Source: Myxococcus fulvus (GTDB lineage: Bacteria > Myxococcota > Myxococcia > Myxococcales > Myxococcaceae). Taken from it: a stretch of 64,000 nt of DNA. The notes under the pieces were generated by a model. It made no database searches. It had not been told where the DNA came from and saw nothing but the letters and a program-made list of their open reading frames with translations. Where the stretch lies: contig NZ_FOIB01000003.1 in the NCBI RefSeq assembly GCF_900111765.1, forward strand, positions 310,001 through 374,000, in the 5' to 3' direction. The position numbers and the translations under genes were made by a program. Positions 1 to 8,712 of this stretch are shown here, piece by piece (the first letter of the stretch is position 1; each line of letters begins with the position of its first letter).

Positions 1-1
1 A

Positions 2-2443
2 CGCGTGCAGTTGCTCTACACGCCGGAGGGGGACCGCGCGGGGCGGTTCGAGATCTTCAGCCAGGAGTCGACGGCAGGTGAGACCGAGCCGACATGGACC
101 CTCCATGCCCACGGCAGGCTCCGCGCGGCGACGCGAGTGTCGGGAGGACGTGTCGACCTTCACGCGCTGCGGACCGCGCTCGACACCGAAGTGTCCGTGG
201 ATGGCTACTACGACAAGCTGGGCAAGGCGGGTCTCGCCTATGGCCCAAGCTTCCGCGCGATTCGAGGGCTGTGGCGTGGTGGCAGCGAGGTGCTGGGGCA
301 GCTCGCCTTGGCCGGAGGGGCCGTGGTGGATGCGGAGCGCTATGTCCTCGCGCCCGCGCTCCTGGACGCCTGCTTCCAGATGGTGGGGGCCGTCCTGGAG
401 GAGGAAGGGGATGCCGCCTATCTGCCTGTCGGAGTCGGAAGGGTCCAGGTGTCGAGGGCGGGTGTCCGTGAGGTCTGGGCGCACGCGCGCATGTCTCGTG
501 ACGAGGATGCGAAGGGGACCGGCTACACGTGTGACCTGGAGTTGTTCACCGCGGAGGGTGAGCTCGTGGCCGTCGTGGAGCGGCTGCGCCTGCAGCGTGT
601 CGGTCGCGACGGATTCCTGGGAGCAAGGAGCAAGCGCTTGCAGAACTGGCTCTATGAGCTGGAGTGGCGGGATGCTCCGTCGGTGACGGTGTCCAGGTCC
701 GTGGGCCTCGTCCTCATCCTCGACGATGGGACAGGGGTGGGACGCCGCCTCGCGGAGGGTCTCCGGGGACGTGGATGGCGCGTGGAGACAGTCACGAGAG
801 AGCGGGCCTTCGACCGTGAGCGTGTCGAGGCGCTCCTCGCGATGCGTGAAGGCACGGCGTCGGTGCACGTCATCGACCTCTGGAGCCTGGAGGGTACGGG
901 GCCGGATGTGCCCGGGGCGGCCCTGTCGCACGGCACGCGCGTGTTGGAGCTGGTGCAGTCCCTCGTGCGCGCCACGATGGGGTCGACGTCGCTGTGGTTG
1001 GTGACGAGAGGGTCGCAGGCCGCTGTCGAAGGCGAGAGGGTCTCCGGGCCCGCGGGTGCGGTCCTGTGGGGGCTCGGCAAGGCGATCGCTCGTGAGCATC
1101 CGGAGCTCCAGTGCCGCCGCGTGGACCTGGACGCGAGTGCGCCCGAGCACGAGGTGGAGCAGCTGCGAGACGAATTCCTGGGAGGAAGCGAGGAGGAGGT
1201 GGCGCTGCGAGGTCGGAGCCGCCGCGTGCCGCGACTGGTGCGCAGCCGTCGATTGAGGTTGTCGAGCGGCGAGCCCGAAGCCTCGCTGCGCGAGGATGCG
1301 AGCTACCTCGTCACGGGTGGGCTCGGTGGGTTGGGGCTCGCCGTGGCGGAGCGATTGGTGGAGCGCGGGGCGCGGCATCTCGTCCTGTTGGGGCGTAGAG
1401 CTCCGAGTGTGGAAGCGCGCGCGCGCCTGGCGGCGCTGGCGGAGCGAGGCGTGGAGGTCCAGACACGCTCGTGTGATGTGTCCGTGGCGGCGGACATCGA
1501 GCGTGCCGTCGAAGGTCTTCATCCGCCCATCCGAGGCGTGGTGCATGCGGCGGGTGTCATCGACGACGGGCTGCTGATGCAGATGACACCTGAGCGGTTC
1601 GCCAACGTGTTCGCCGCCAAGGTCGCCGGCGGTTGGAATCTGCACCGTGCATTCCAGGGAGCGTCGCTCGACTTCTTCGTCCTCTTCTCCTCGGCGGCGT
1701 CGATGATGGGTTCCGCTGGGCAGTCGAGCTACGTGGCCGCCAATGCGTTCCTGGACTCGCTGGCGCTCCTGCGTCGTGCCGAGGGGCTGCCCGGACTGAG
1801 CCTCGATTGGGGGGCCTGGTCCGAGGTGGGCGCCGCCGCGGAGGAGTCACTCCAGCGGCGCATGGAGCAGCTGGGCTTCGGGGTGATTCCTCCCGCGGAT
1901 GGGCTGCGCATCTTCGAGCAGGCGTTGGGGCTGGGAGGTCAGCTCGGCATCCTTCCGGTGGATTGGGCCGTGCTCGGGCGTCGAGGCCGCGCCGCGTTGT
2001 ACGAGGACTTCGTCGCGCAGCCGAGCCCGGCCGCGAGCGAAGACCTCCGGGTGAAGCTGGAGCGCCTGCCGCCCGCCGAGCGCCGTGCCGAGCTGCGCGC
2101 GCACGTGGGCGGTCTGGTGAACGGTGTGTTGGGCCGGCCGCTGACGGAGGCGTTGGATCCGGGGCAGGGCTTCTTCGACCTGGGCATGGACTCGCTGATG
2201 TCCGTGGAGCTGCGCAACGTCCTCCAGCGAAGCCTGGGCGTCTCGCTGCCCGCGACGGTCGCCTTCGACAACCCCACGGTGAACGCGCTCGTGGACCATC
2301 TGGCGAGGGAGGTGCTGGGCCTGCCGGAGCAGGTCGCACCCACGAAGGAGCGGGTCGAGGACGCGGACCTGGAAGCGCTCCTGTCAGACGTGGATGACCT
2401 GGCCGATGGCGACGTCCAGGAACTGCTGCGCCGTCGCCGCTGA
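2..2443 (+). CDS. Modular type I polyketide synthase, C-terminal part (DH-KR-ACP), 5' truncated by window edge
   Basis: The reading frame is open from the first bases, so the start lies upstream; residues here are counted from position 5. It is the reductive end of a PKS extension module. Residues 1-200 are the second half of a dehydratase fold, with a YGPSF motif and the catalytic-type Asp121 in LLDACFQ. Residues 210-410 form the structural ketoreductase subdomain, and no enoylreductase is inserted. The catalytic ketoreductase (about 433-610) has the NADPH loop GGLGGLG, a HAAGVIDD segment (Asp of the LDD type, predicting a B-type reductase) and a Ser/Tyr/Asn active site around SSYVAAN. The acyl carrier domain has GMDSL, with phosphopantetheine Ser730. 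The tail (about 780-812) is acidic and helical, like a docking segment. The expected product of this module is an alkene intermediate. The next PKS gene starts 21 nt downstream, so the two are probably co-transcribed. Confidence 0.95.
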   Translation, partial: RVQLLYTPEGDRAGRFEIFSQESTAGETEPTWTLHAHGRLRAATRVSGGRVDLHALRTALDTEVSVDGYYDKLGKAGLAYGPSFRAIRGLWRGGSEVLGQLALAGGAVVDAERYVLAPALLDACFQMVGAVLEEEGDAAYLPVGVGRVQVSRAGVREVWAHARMSRDEDAKGTGYTCDLELFTAEGELVAVVERLRLQRVGRDGFLGARSKRLQNWLYELEWRDAPSVTVSRSVGLVLILDDGTGVGRRLAEGLRGRGWRVETVTRERAFDRERVEALLAMREGTASVHVIDLWSLEGTGPDVPGAALSHGTRVLELVQSLVRATMGSTSLWLVTRGSQAAVEGERVSGPAGAVLWGLGKAIAREHPELQCRRVDLDASAPEHEVEQLRDEFLGGSEEEVALRGRSRRVPRLVRSRRLRLSSGEPEASLREDASYLVTGGLGGLGLAVAERLVERGARHLVLLGRRAPSVEARARLAALAERGVEVQTRSCDVSVAADIERAVEGLHPPIRGVVHAAGVIDDGLLMQMTPERFANVFAAKVAGGWNLHRAFQGASLDFFVLFSSAASMMGSAGQSSYVAANAFLDSLALLRRAEGLPGLSLDWGAWSEVGAAAEESLQRRMEQLGFGVIPPADGLRIFEQALGLGGQLGILPVDWAVLGRRGRAALYEDFVAQPSPAASEDLRVKLERLPPAERRAELRAHVGGLVNGVLGRPLTEALDPGQGFFDLGMDSLMSVELRNVLQRSLGVSLPATVAFDNPTVNALVDHLAREVLGLPEQVAPTKERVEDADLEALLSDVDDLADGDVQELLRRRR

Positions 2444-2464
2444 GTCGAGCTTCGTGAGGACACC

Positions 2465-5302
2465 ATGACGACGGACTCCACCCCCCGCCTCAGTGACCTG
2501 CCGCCGCTCAAGTTGGCGTTGTTGGCGCGCAAGGTCGAGTCGAAGCTGTCGCTGGCGTTGAGCGAGCCCATCGCCATCATTGGGATGGGTCTGCGGTTTC
2601 CTGGAGGCGCGGACACGCCGGAGGCCTTCTGGGAGCTGTTGAAGGAGGGGAGGGAGGCCATCGCGCCCATCCCGTCTTCGCGCTGGGATGTCGACGCGTA
2701 CTACGACCCGACGCCGGGGACGCCGGGGAAGATGTACACGCGGCACGGTGCCTTCATCCATGGGGTGGAGGACTTCGATCCGCAGTTCTTCGGCATCTCT
2801 CCCCGCGAAGCGTCGCGGATGGACCCTCACCAGCGATTGCTCCTGGAGGTGACCTGGGAGGCGTTGGAGCGCGCGGGCCTGTCGGCGACGGACCTGAAGG
2901 GCAGCTCCACGGGTGTCTTCGTCGGCATGATGAACGAGGACTTCTCGCACCTGATGACAGATGCGACGCAGATCGACCTGCACACGGCCTCGGGCTCGGG
3001 GTTGAGCGTCGCGGCCGGGAGACTGGCCTACAGCCTGGGACTTCAGGGGCCGACGATGGCCGTCGACGCGGCCTGCTCGTCGTCGCTGGTCACGGTGCAC
3101 CTGGCATGTCAGAGCCTGCGGACCCGCGAGTGTGACCTGGCCCTGGCCGGTGGCATCAGCCTCATCCTGTCTCCGCTCACGTCCGTGGTGAACTGCGCGA
3201 TGCGCATGCTCTCCGCGAAGGGGCGATGCAGCACGTTCGACGCCTCGGCGGATGGCTTCGTACGAGGCGAGGGCTGCGGGATGCTCGCGCTCAAGCGACT
3301 GTCGGATGCGGTCGCGGACAGGGACCCCATCCTGGCGTTGTTGAGAGGCTCCGCGACGAATCACAGCGGTCAGTCGAGCGGCCTGACGGTCCCCAATGGC
3401 AACGCGCTGGCGAAGGTCATGCGCGCGGCCCTGAAGTCCGGAGGGGTGGAGCCCGAGCAGGTGGACTACCTGGAGGCCCATGGCACGGGGACGGCCATCG
3501 GAGACCCCATCGAGATGGAGGCGCTGGGGCGCGTCTTCGGGCCCGCGCGCTCGCGTGAGGAGCCGGTGGTCGTCGGCTCCGTGAAGACCAACATCGGCCA
3601 TACCGAGGGCGCAGCGGGGGTGGCGGGCATCATCAAGGTCGTGCTCGCGCTCCAACACGAGGAGATCCCCGCGCACCTGAACCTGGAGACGCCGAATCCC
3701 AACATCCGGTGGGATGCGCTGCCTGTCGTGGTGCCTCGGAAACGCATGACCTGGGCGCGCGGGGCGAAGCGACGAATCGCCGGAGTGACGGCGTTCGGCT
3801 TCAACGGGACGAACGCGCATGTCCTCATCGAAGAGGCGCCCCTCGTCGAGGCCGCGCCCGTGGAGGTCGCGCCGTCACCCCAGCTCCTGCTGCTGTCGGC
3901 CCGCTCCGCGCCAGCGCTCCAGGCCCTGGCGCGGCGCTACGCGGAGTACTTCTCGACGGAGACGGCGCACCGGCCCGCGTTCGGGGACGTCTGCTTCACG
4001 GCCAACACGGGCCGGGTTGCGTTCGCGCATCGTGTCGCCCTCGTGGCGTCGAGCGACAGCGAGGCCCGCCAGCGGCTCACGGGCTTCGTGCAGGGGGAGC
4101 AGGTACCCGGCGTGTGGAGCGGCTCTGGGCGGCAGCGGCCCCGCCTCGGATTCATGTTCGGAGGTTGGGAGCGGGACTGGCAGGGGTGGGGACGAGGACT
4201 CTTCGAGTCCGAGTCTGTCTTCCGAGAAGCGGTCCTCCACTGCGAGAGTGCGCTGGGCCGCCCTCTCATTCCTGGGCTCTTCTCCGCGCAAGGGGCGGAC
4301 TCACGCCCGCTAGGACCGGGCCTCGCGCTCCCGGGGATGTTCGCGGTGCAGTGTGGGCTGGTGCATCTGTGGCGAGCGTGGGGCATCACGCCGTCGGCCG
4401 TGCTGGGCATCGGCGCGGGGGAGTACGCGGCCGCCTGTGCCGCGGGCGTGCTCACCTGGGCGGACGGAATGGCGCTCGTGGCGACGCTGGGCGAGCAACT
4501 CGAGCGCGCGACCCCTGGTGCCGAGTTGAGGGTCGAGCGGCCCGAGCATCTCGCGGATGTGCTCCCGAGGTTTCCAGACGTGTGCCTGTTGGGGCTCGAT
4601 GCAGAGGGACGCGGCATCCTCTCTGGAACGCGCGCGACCCTCGAAACGGTGCGGGCGGAGTTGCTCCAGCACGGGGGTCACGCCGAGCCGCGCGACACCT
4701 CACATGCCATCACGCAGACGGCCTGGAGCGCCGCACGTGAGGTGGTGGCCGCGGCGGCGCGCTCGAAGGTGCACGAACGCCCTAGGGTCCCCTGGCTGTC
4801 ATCGCTCACGGGGAGGGTGATGGAGTCGCCGAGCGCGGAGTGCTGGCGAGAGAGCGCGGGGGCTCCCGGGCAATGGCTCGCCGCGATGGACGTGTTGAGC
4901 GGACACGGGGTGACTGGGTATCTGGACGTGGGGCCAGGCGCGGGCTGGATGGCCCTGGGGCAGCGCGTGCGTCCCGCGTCAGTGCGCTCCTGGTTCCCCA
5001 GCCTGCGCGCCCCGGGCGATGACAGGACAGCGCTCCTCGAGAGCTTCGCGGGCCTGGTGGCAGCGGGGGCCGAGGTCGCGTGGTCGGAGTTCTATCGAGA
5101 CAGGCCCCACGACAAGGTGGTGCTCCCGACGAGCTGCTTCCAACGCAGTCGGTACTGGTTCGATCGCCCCGCGACGCCCGATGTGCCCACCGCCTTGCCA
5201 GGAGGGGACCTGGAGGCGTTGGCGGGACAGCTCGACCTGCTCGAACAGCTCACGGACGAGCAGGTCCAGGCGCTGCTGGAAGGCCAGAAGCGAAGAGGCT
5301 GA
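2465..5302 (+). CDS. PKS KS-AT protein with an apparently inactive acyltransferase and no carrier domain
   Basis: 945 residues; ATG preceded by GAGG at good spacing. The N-terminal 30 residues look like a docking helix. The ketosynthase (about 32-455) keeps its full triad: Cys204 in DAACSSSL, His339 in EAHGTGT and His379 in KTNIGH. The acyltransferase region (about 535-830) is recognisable but lacks the catalytic signatures. The usual GHSxG is G648-I-G-A-G652, so both His and Ser are gone. The usual GQGSQW is GGWERDW, and the usual HAFH is HAIT. The protein ends with a short docking-like helix and has no DH, KR, ACP or TE. A normal module would run on for another 300 to 1,000 residues. It may condense or transfer an acyl chain using an acyl group and carrier supplied in trans, or be a decayed terminal module. 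The neighbouring free-standing ACP is a candidate partner. Confidence 0.93.
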   Translation: MTTDSTPRLSDLPPLKLALLARKVESKLSLALSEPIAIIGMGLRFPGGADTPEAFWELLKEGREAIAPIPSSRWDVDAYYDPTPGTPGKMYTRHGAFIHGVEDFDPQFFGISPREASRMDPHQRLLLEVTWEALERAGLSATDLKGSSTGVFVGMMNEDFSHLMTDATQIDLHTASGSGLSVAAGRLAYSLGLQGPTMAVDAACSSSLVTVHLACQSLRTRECDLALAGGISLILSPLTSVVNCAMRMLSAKGRCSTFDASADGFVRGEGCGMLALKRLSDAVADRDPILALLRGSATNHSGQSSGLTVPNGNALAKVMRAALKSGGVEPEQVDYLEAHGTGTAIGDPIEMEALGRVFGPARSREEPVVVGSVKTNIGHTEGAAGVAGIIKVVLALQHEEIPAHLNLETPNPNIRWDALPVVVPRKRMTWARGAKRRIAGVTAFGFNGTNAHVLIEEAPLVEAAPVEVAPSPQLLLLSARSAPALQALARRYAEYFSTETAHRPAFGDVCFTANTGRVAFAHRVALVASSDSEARQRLTGFVQGEQVPGVWSGSGRQRPRLGFMFGGWERDWQGWGRGLFESESVFREAVLHCESALGRPLIPGLFSAQGADSRPLGPGLALPGMFAVQCGLVHLWRAWGITPSAVLGIGAGEYAAACAAGVLTWADGMALVATLGEQLERATPGAELRVERPEHLADVLPRFPDVCLLGLDAEGRGILSGTRATLETVRAELLQHGGHAEPRDTSHAITQTAWSAAREVVAAAARSKVHERPRVPWLSSLTGRVMESPSAECWRESAGAPGQWLAAMDVLSGHGVTGYLDVGPGAGWMALGQRVRPASVRSWFPSLRAPGDDRTALLESFAGLVAAGAEVAWSEFYRDRPHDKVVLPTSCFQRSRYWFDRPATPDVPTALPGGDLEALAGQLDLLEQLTDEQVQALLEGQKRRG

Positions 5303-5306
5303 GCCG

Positions 5307-5585
5307 CTACCGCTGGGAGGCCTGCGCGCAGGCCTCGACCATGGCTGTGATTGCGGACAGCGTGGCGAGGTTCTCCACGCGCATCGCGTCCGCGGGGATG
5401 GTGATGCCATACTGCTTCTCGATGAAGCTCATCATCCGCGCTGTCTCCAGCGAGTTCAGGATGCCGAGCTCGAGCAAGGGGGTGGAGGGCAGGAGCTCCT
5501 CCGCCTCACCTTCGAGAATCTCTTCGGCGATGTACCGGGTCAAACTGGCGAGAAGCTGAGTCTGATTCACGGCGTCGACCCCCAT
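5307..5585 (-). CDS. Free-standing acyl carrier protein
   Basis: 92 residues from the ATG at 5585. The sequence has the length and helix pattern of a discrete acyl or peptidyl carrier protein. The attachment motif is LGILNSLE, with Ser45 as the predicted phosphopantetheine site; Asn replaces the usual Asp before it. It is followed by a helix II-like ARMMSFIEKQYGI. The start is uncertain: a GTG at 5654 lengthens the protein by 23 residues, and a GTG at 5570 has a G-rich Shine-Dalgarno-like GGGGG at good spacing. The gene converges on the KS-AT gene with 4 nt between stops and lies downstream of the isomerase at 5678-6676 on the same strand. It could load the carrier-less KS-AT protein; that role is inferred from position only. 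Confidence 0.85.
   Translation of the reverse strand: MGVDAVNQTQLLASLTRYIAEEILEGEAEELLPSTPLLELGILNSLETARMMSFIEKQYGITIPADAMRVENLATLSAITAMVEACAQASQR
5317..5336. terminator. Perfect 20-bp palindrome between convergent PKS and ACP genes
   Basis: GAGGCCTGCGCGCAGGCCTC reads the same on both strands. It lies in the last codons of the ACP gene, 15 bp after the PKS stop codon. As RNA it could fold into a GC-rich hairpin on either transcript and so end transcription from both sides. It has no T-tract, so a rho-independent role is only a suggestion. Confidence 0.4.
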
Positions 5586-5677
5586 GAGAAGGCAGGGTCG
5601 ACGGTAGAGCAGGTGCCGTGGCCCCACCAGCACGTCATGGGTTCTCTCGTGCACTGCATGACGTGAGGGCCGGAGCG

Positions 5678-6676
5678 CTACGGCTGGGCCGTCGGAGCCA
5701 TCGCGGGCTCGGCGGCCTTGGTGTCCGCGCCCTCGATCTTCACCTGCTCCAGCGCCGCGTCCTTCACCTCGATCTTCGCCTTCGTCCGCAGGCCATCGAT
5801 GAACCCCTCCATCGCCTTGGAGCGGCGCTCACCCAACAGGCGCGCCTCGATGCGCGGCCGGGCCTGCTCGAAGGACAGGTCCATGCCCACCTGACGGCTC
5901 TGGAGCTTCACCAGGTGGAAGCCCTTCTCCGTCTCCACCACCTGGCCGATGTCCGCCGGCGTCTTCAACCCGAAGGCCGCCTCCGCCAGCGCGGTGCCCC
6001 AGCTCTGCGTCAGCTCCTCACGGCTGCGGAAGCCCAGGTCTCCACCCGAGGACTTGGACACCGGGTCCTGAGACTGCTCGGACGCGGCCAGCTCGAAGGC
6101 GCTCTTGGTGGGTCCCGCCTCCTTGCCCTTCAGGTCGGCCAGCAGCTTCGTCGCCGCCGTGCGCGCCTGGGCCCGCTTGCCCGCGTCGGCCTGAGGGGCC
6201 TCCAGGAAGATGTGGCTCACCCGCACGCGCTCGGGTCGCACGAACTCCGACTGGTGCTCCTCGAAGTACTTGCGCAGCTCCGGCTCGTCGAGCTTCCCGG
6301 CGGCGGCCTCCTGCTGCTTGCGCAGCAGCTTCTGCACCATCACCTTCTCCACCGTCGCCTTGATCTCGGGGTCGTCCTCCAACCCCTGACGTCGGGCCTC
6401 CTGCACCAACAGCTCGAACCGCACGAGGTTGTCGACGAACTCCTTCTTCTTCTCGAGCGTGGCGTAGCGGTTGCGGACGAACAGGGGCTGCTCGTCCAGC
6501 TTCGCCTTCACCTCATTGGCGGTCAGGTTGCGGTCGTTGATGACCGCGACGACAGGGCTCGAGTCCTGGGGCGCCTGCTTCGCGGGGCCCGCGCCTCCTC
6601 CACCCTCGCAGGCGGAGAGCGCGAGGACGGCGAGGGCGGCGGAGAGGACTCGGGTTCGGATGGAGCGCGTGTGCAT
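5678..6676 (-). CDS. Parvulin-type peptidyl-prolyl cis-trans isomerase lipoprotein (SurA/PrsA-like)
   Basis: 332 residues from the ATG at 6676, chosen because it puts the signal peptide at the N-terminus. The lipobox is LALSAC with lipidated Cys23. A SurA-N-like helical chaperone segment follows (about 40-165, with ELLVQEARRQGLEDDPEIKA). The parvulin rotamase domain comes next (about 170-285, from VRVSHIFLEAP through GGDLGF to EKGFHLVKL). The tail is helical and Ala/Lys-rich. It should act on the periplasmic side of the envelope, folding exported proteins. The reading frame is open much further upstream (to 7105), but that extension lies opposite the next isomerase and has no signal sequence. 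It is divergent from that isomerase, with 118 bp between starts, and may be co-transcribed with the ACP gene. Confidence 0.92.
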   Translation of the reverse strand: MHTRSIRTRVLSAALAVLALSACEGGGGAGPAKQAPQDSSPVVAVINDRNLTANEVKAKLDEQPLFVRNRYATLEKKKEFVDNLVRFELLVQEARRQGLEDDPEIKATVEKVMVQKLLRKQQEAAAGKLDEPELRKYFEEHQSEFVRPERVRVSHIFLEAPQADAGKRAQARTAATKLLADLKGKEAGPTKSAFELAASEQSQDPVSKSSGGDLGFRSREELTQSWGTALAEAAFGLKTPADIGQVVETEKGFHLVKLQSRQVGMDLSFEQARPRIEARLLGERRSKAMEGFIDGLRTKAKIEVKDAALEQVKIEGADTKAAEPAMAPTAQP

Positions 6677-6794
6677 GGGTGGAATCAACCTCGGGGCCTT
6701 CACCTTGCGTGTGGGAGCTCCGCGTTCTCGAGCGGAAGCCGCAAGCAACGCGTGAAGCGACAACCAAGAAGTGGCGCTGAATCGTATATCCAAC
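6677..6794. promoter_or_regulatory. Divergent intergenic region between two isomerase genes
   Basis: This 118-bp region separates two oppositely directed isomerase genes and so should hold promoters for both. I see no convincing -35/-10 pair or operator. The evidence is gene arrangement only. Confidence 0.35.
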
Positions 6795-7745
6795 ATGGCG
6801 CAAGGTGCGAATCCCGTCGTTCCTCGTTTTGGGTCCAACGGGCGGAAGGAAAGCGTCCCTCCAAGGACGATACGGACGCGTCGGGTCCTGCTGGTCGCGT
6901 GGGCGCTGTGCGCCGCCTGCACGAAGCCGGCCCCCGTCACGAGCCCCTCCCACGCGGGTGCGGGCCCCGTGGTCGGCCGCTTCGACGGTGGCGTGGTGAC
7001 GCAGGCGGAGCTGGTCGAGGAATCCGCCCGACTGCCCTCGCCCCTGCGAGAGCAGTTCGAGCGCCCCGCCGGCCAGCGCGAGTTCGTGCGCTCCATGATC
7101 GACAAGCGCCTGTTGGCCCAGGAGGCCCGGGTCCGTGGCCTCCATCAGAAGCCGGAGATCCACAAGCAGGTGCAGGCCCTGGAGGAGCGGCTGGTCATCC
7201 AGGAGCTGCTCGCGGCGGAGGAGAAGGCGGCGGGCACGCCGGGCGAGCAGGCGCTGCGCGAGTACTACCAGCAGCACCGCGACGAGCTGGCCCAGCCCGA
7301 GCGCCTGCGCCTCGCGCGGGTGCAGGTGGTGGTACCGCCCGGCGCGACGGCGACGCAGCGCGCCCAGGTGAAGCAGAAGGCCGAGCGACTGGCGCAGCGC
7401 CTGAGGTCCGGAGAGGCGCTGGAGAAGGTGGCGGCGGAGGGGGATGGGCGGAGCGGAGAGCTGGGCTGGGTGGCGAGGGGCGACCTGCCGGACCGCGAGC
7501 TGGAGAGCGTGGCGTTCGGCTTGAAGAAGGTGGGGGACACCAGCGGGGTGGTGGCGGAGGCGAAGGGGTACTCGGTGGTGCGGCTGCTGGAGCGCCGGGA
7601 GGCGAGGGTGCCGGCGTTCGAGGAGGTGAGGGCGGAGGTGGAGGGGCGGGCGCTGCCGCAGTGGAAGCGAAAGGTTCTGGAAGGATTGCTGGCCCGGCTG
7701 CGTGAGACGGGCTCGGTGAGCATCGACATGCCTGGGACGCCCTGA
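6795..7745 (+). CDS. Parvulin-type peptidyl-prolyl isomerase lipoprotein, second copy
   Basis: 316 residues from the ATG at 6795; a GTG at 6771 is possible. The signal peptide has an unusually long 30-residue n-region before the hydrophobic stretch VLLVAWALCAAC, with lipidated Cys42. The helical N-domain includes EFVRSMIDKRLLAQEA and HQKPEIHKQVQALEER. The rotamase-like domain runs from about 170 to 285 (LRLARVQVVVPPGA, SGELGWVARGDLP, GYSVVRLLERRE). Some rotamase positions are weaker than in the minus-strand copy (RVQVV in place of VSHI), so it may be mainly a chaperone. It is followed by a third related gene after 89 nt. That gap contains a 6-bp stem hairpin (7784-7801). Confidence 0.9.
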   Translation: MAQGANPVVPRFGSNGRKESVPPRTIRTRRVLLVAWALCAACTKPAPVTSPSHAGAGPVVGRFDGGVVTQAELVEESARLPSPLREQFERPAGQREFVRSMIDKRLLAQEARVRGLHQKPEIHKQVQALEERLVIQELLAAEEKAAGTPGEQALREYYQQHRDELAQPERLRLARVQVVVPPGATATQRAQVKQKAERLAQRLRSGEALEKVAAEGDGRSGELGWVARGDLPDRELESVAFGLKKVGDTSGVVAEAKGYSVVRLLERREARVPAFEEVRAEVEGRALPQWKRKVLEGLLARLRETGSVSIDMPGTP

Positions 7746-7834
7746 GGGCGCAGGCGGGAGGGGTTGTGCATCTCTTTGTCTCGGACGGCTTGGGCGCCGT
7801 CGACGGCGTCGTGTGCCCTGAAGACCGAACCGCG

Positions 7835-8707
7835 ATGCGCCCGGGGCTCCGGCGCGCATGGCGTTGCTGCGCGTGGGTCCTGCTCGCGTTCACCCTGGGC
7901 GCCTGCCAGGACGAGGGCATCGTCGCCCAGGTCGGAAAGCGCGACATCTCCAAGGCGGATGTCTCCGCGCTCATCGCCTCGCGCAGCTCGCGCGAACGCC
8001 CCACGTCGGGCGAGGCGCTGGACGCGCTCGTCGAGCGCTCGCTGCTCGCCGAGGAGGCCCGACGCTCGGGGCTGCATGAGGACGCGGCCGTCCAGGCTCG
8101 CCTGCGCAGCGTCGAGCGCGAGGTGCTGGCCCAGGCGCTGCTCGACAAGCACCTGGCGGAGGTCACCACCGAGGCCCGGCTGCGGGAGCGCTACGCGGCG
8201 ACGCGGGAGCAGCTCGGCCGCCGCGAGGTCCACGTGCGGCAGCTCATGGTGCGTGTGCCTCCGGGCGCGGACGACGAGACGCGGGCCCGGGCGCAGTCGC
8301 GGATGAATGCACTGTTCGCGCGGCTGGCGGGCGGTGAGTCCTTCGAGAAGGTCGCGAGCGAGACCTCCGAGGAGACGGTGAGCGCGGCGCGAGGCGGAGA
8401 CCTGGGACCGGTGCTCGAGGGCCAGGTGGACGACGTGTTCTTCACCGAGGCCGCGCAGCTCTCCAAGGGCGAGCGCTCGCGGCCGTTCTCCACGGCGTAT
8501 GGCCTGCATCTGCTCGAGGCCGTCGCGGACATGAAGACGGTGGTGCCGACCTTCGATGAAGCGCGAGGGCGGCTGGAGTCGGACGCGCGGCGCGACGCGC
8601 AGGCGCAGCTCATGAAGGCGCTTCGTGAGCGCATTGCCGTGAAGACGCACCCGGAGCGCCTGGACGCCGCCGCGTCCGTCGCCACGAGTCAGACGGGCAA
8701 GGAATAA
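7835..8707 (+). CDS. Parvulin-type peptidyl-prolyl isomerase lipoprotein, third copy
   Basis: 290 residues from the ATG at 7835. An upstream GTG at 7766 is open but would bury the signal peptide. The lipobox is FTLGAC with Cys24. The layout matches the two preceding isomerases: a SurA-N-like helical part (ALDALVERSLLAEEARRSGL), then a rotamase-like domain (REVHVRQLMVRVPPGA, GGDLGPVLEG, YGLHLLEAV). Only 5 nt separate its stop from the start of the Rhs lipoprotein, so the two are almost certainly on one transcript. A role in folding that very large exported neighbour is a reasonable inference. Confidence 0.9.
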   Translation: MRPGLRRAWRCCAWVLLAFTLGACQDEGIVAQVGKRDISKADVSALIASRSSRERPTSGEALDALVERSLLAEEARRSGLHEDAAVQARLRSVEREVLAQALLDKHLAEVTTEARLRERYAATREQLGRREVHVRQLMVRVPPGADDETRARAQSRMNALFARLAGGESFEKVASETSEETVSAARGGDLGPVLEGQVDDVFFTEAAQLSKGERSRPFSTAYGLHLLEAVADMKTVVPTFDEARGRLESDARRDAQAQLMKALRERIAVKTHPERLDAAASVATSQTGKE

Positions 8708-8712
8708 CTTCC

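Noticed and set aside
6677..7105. N-terminal extension of the minus-strand isomerase
   Set aside because: It would bury the lipoprotein signal peptide and overlap the divergent isomerase gene; the ATG at 6676 fits better.
5618..7705. Plus-strand frame of 695 codons across the isomerase genes
   Set aside because: Leu/Arg/Gly-rich shadow of two real genes, each of which has a lipobox and rotamase signatures in its own frame.
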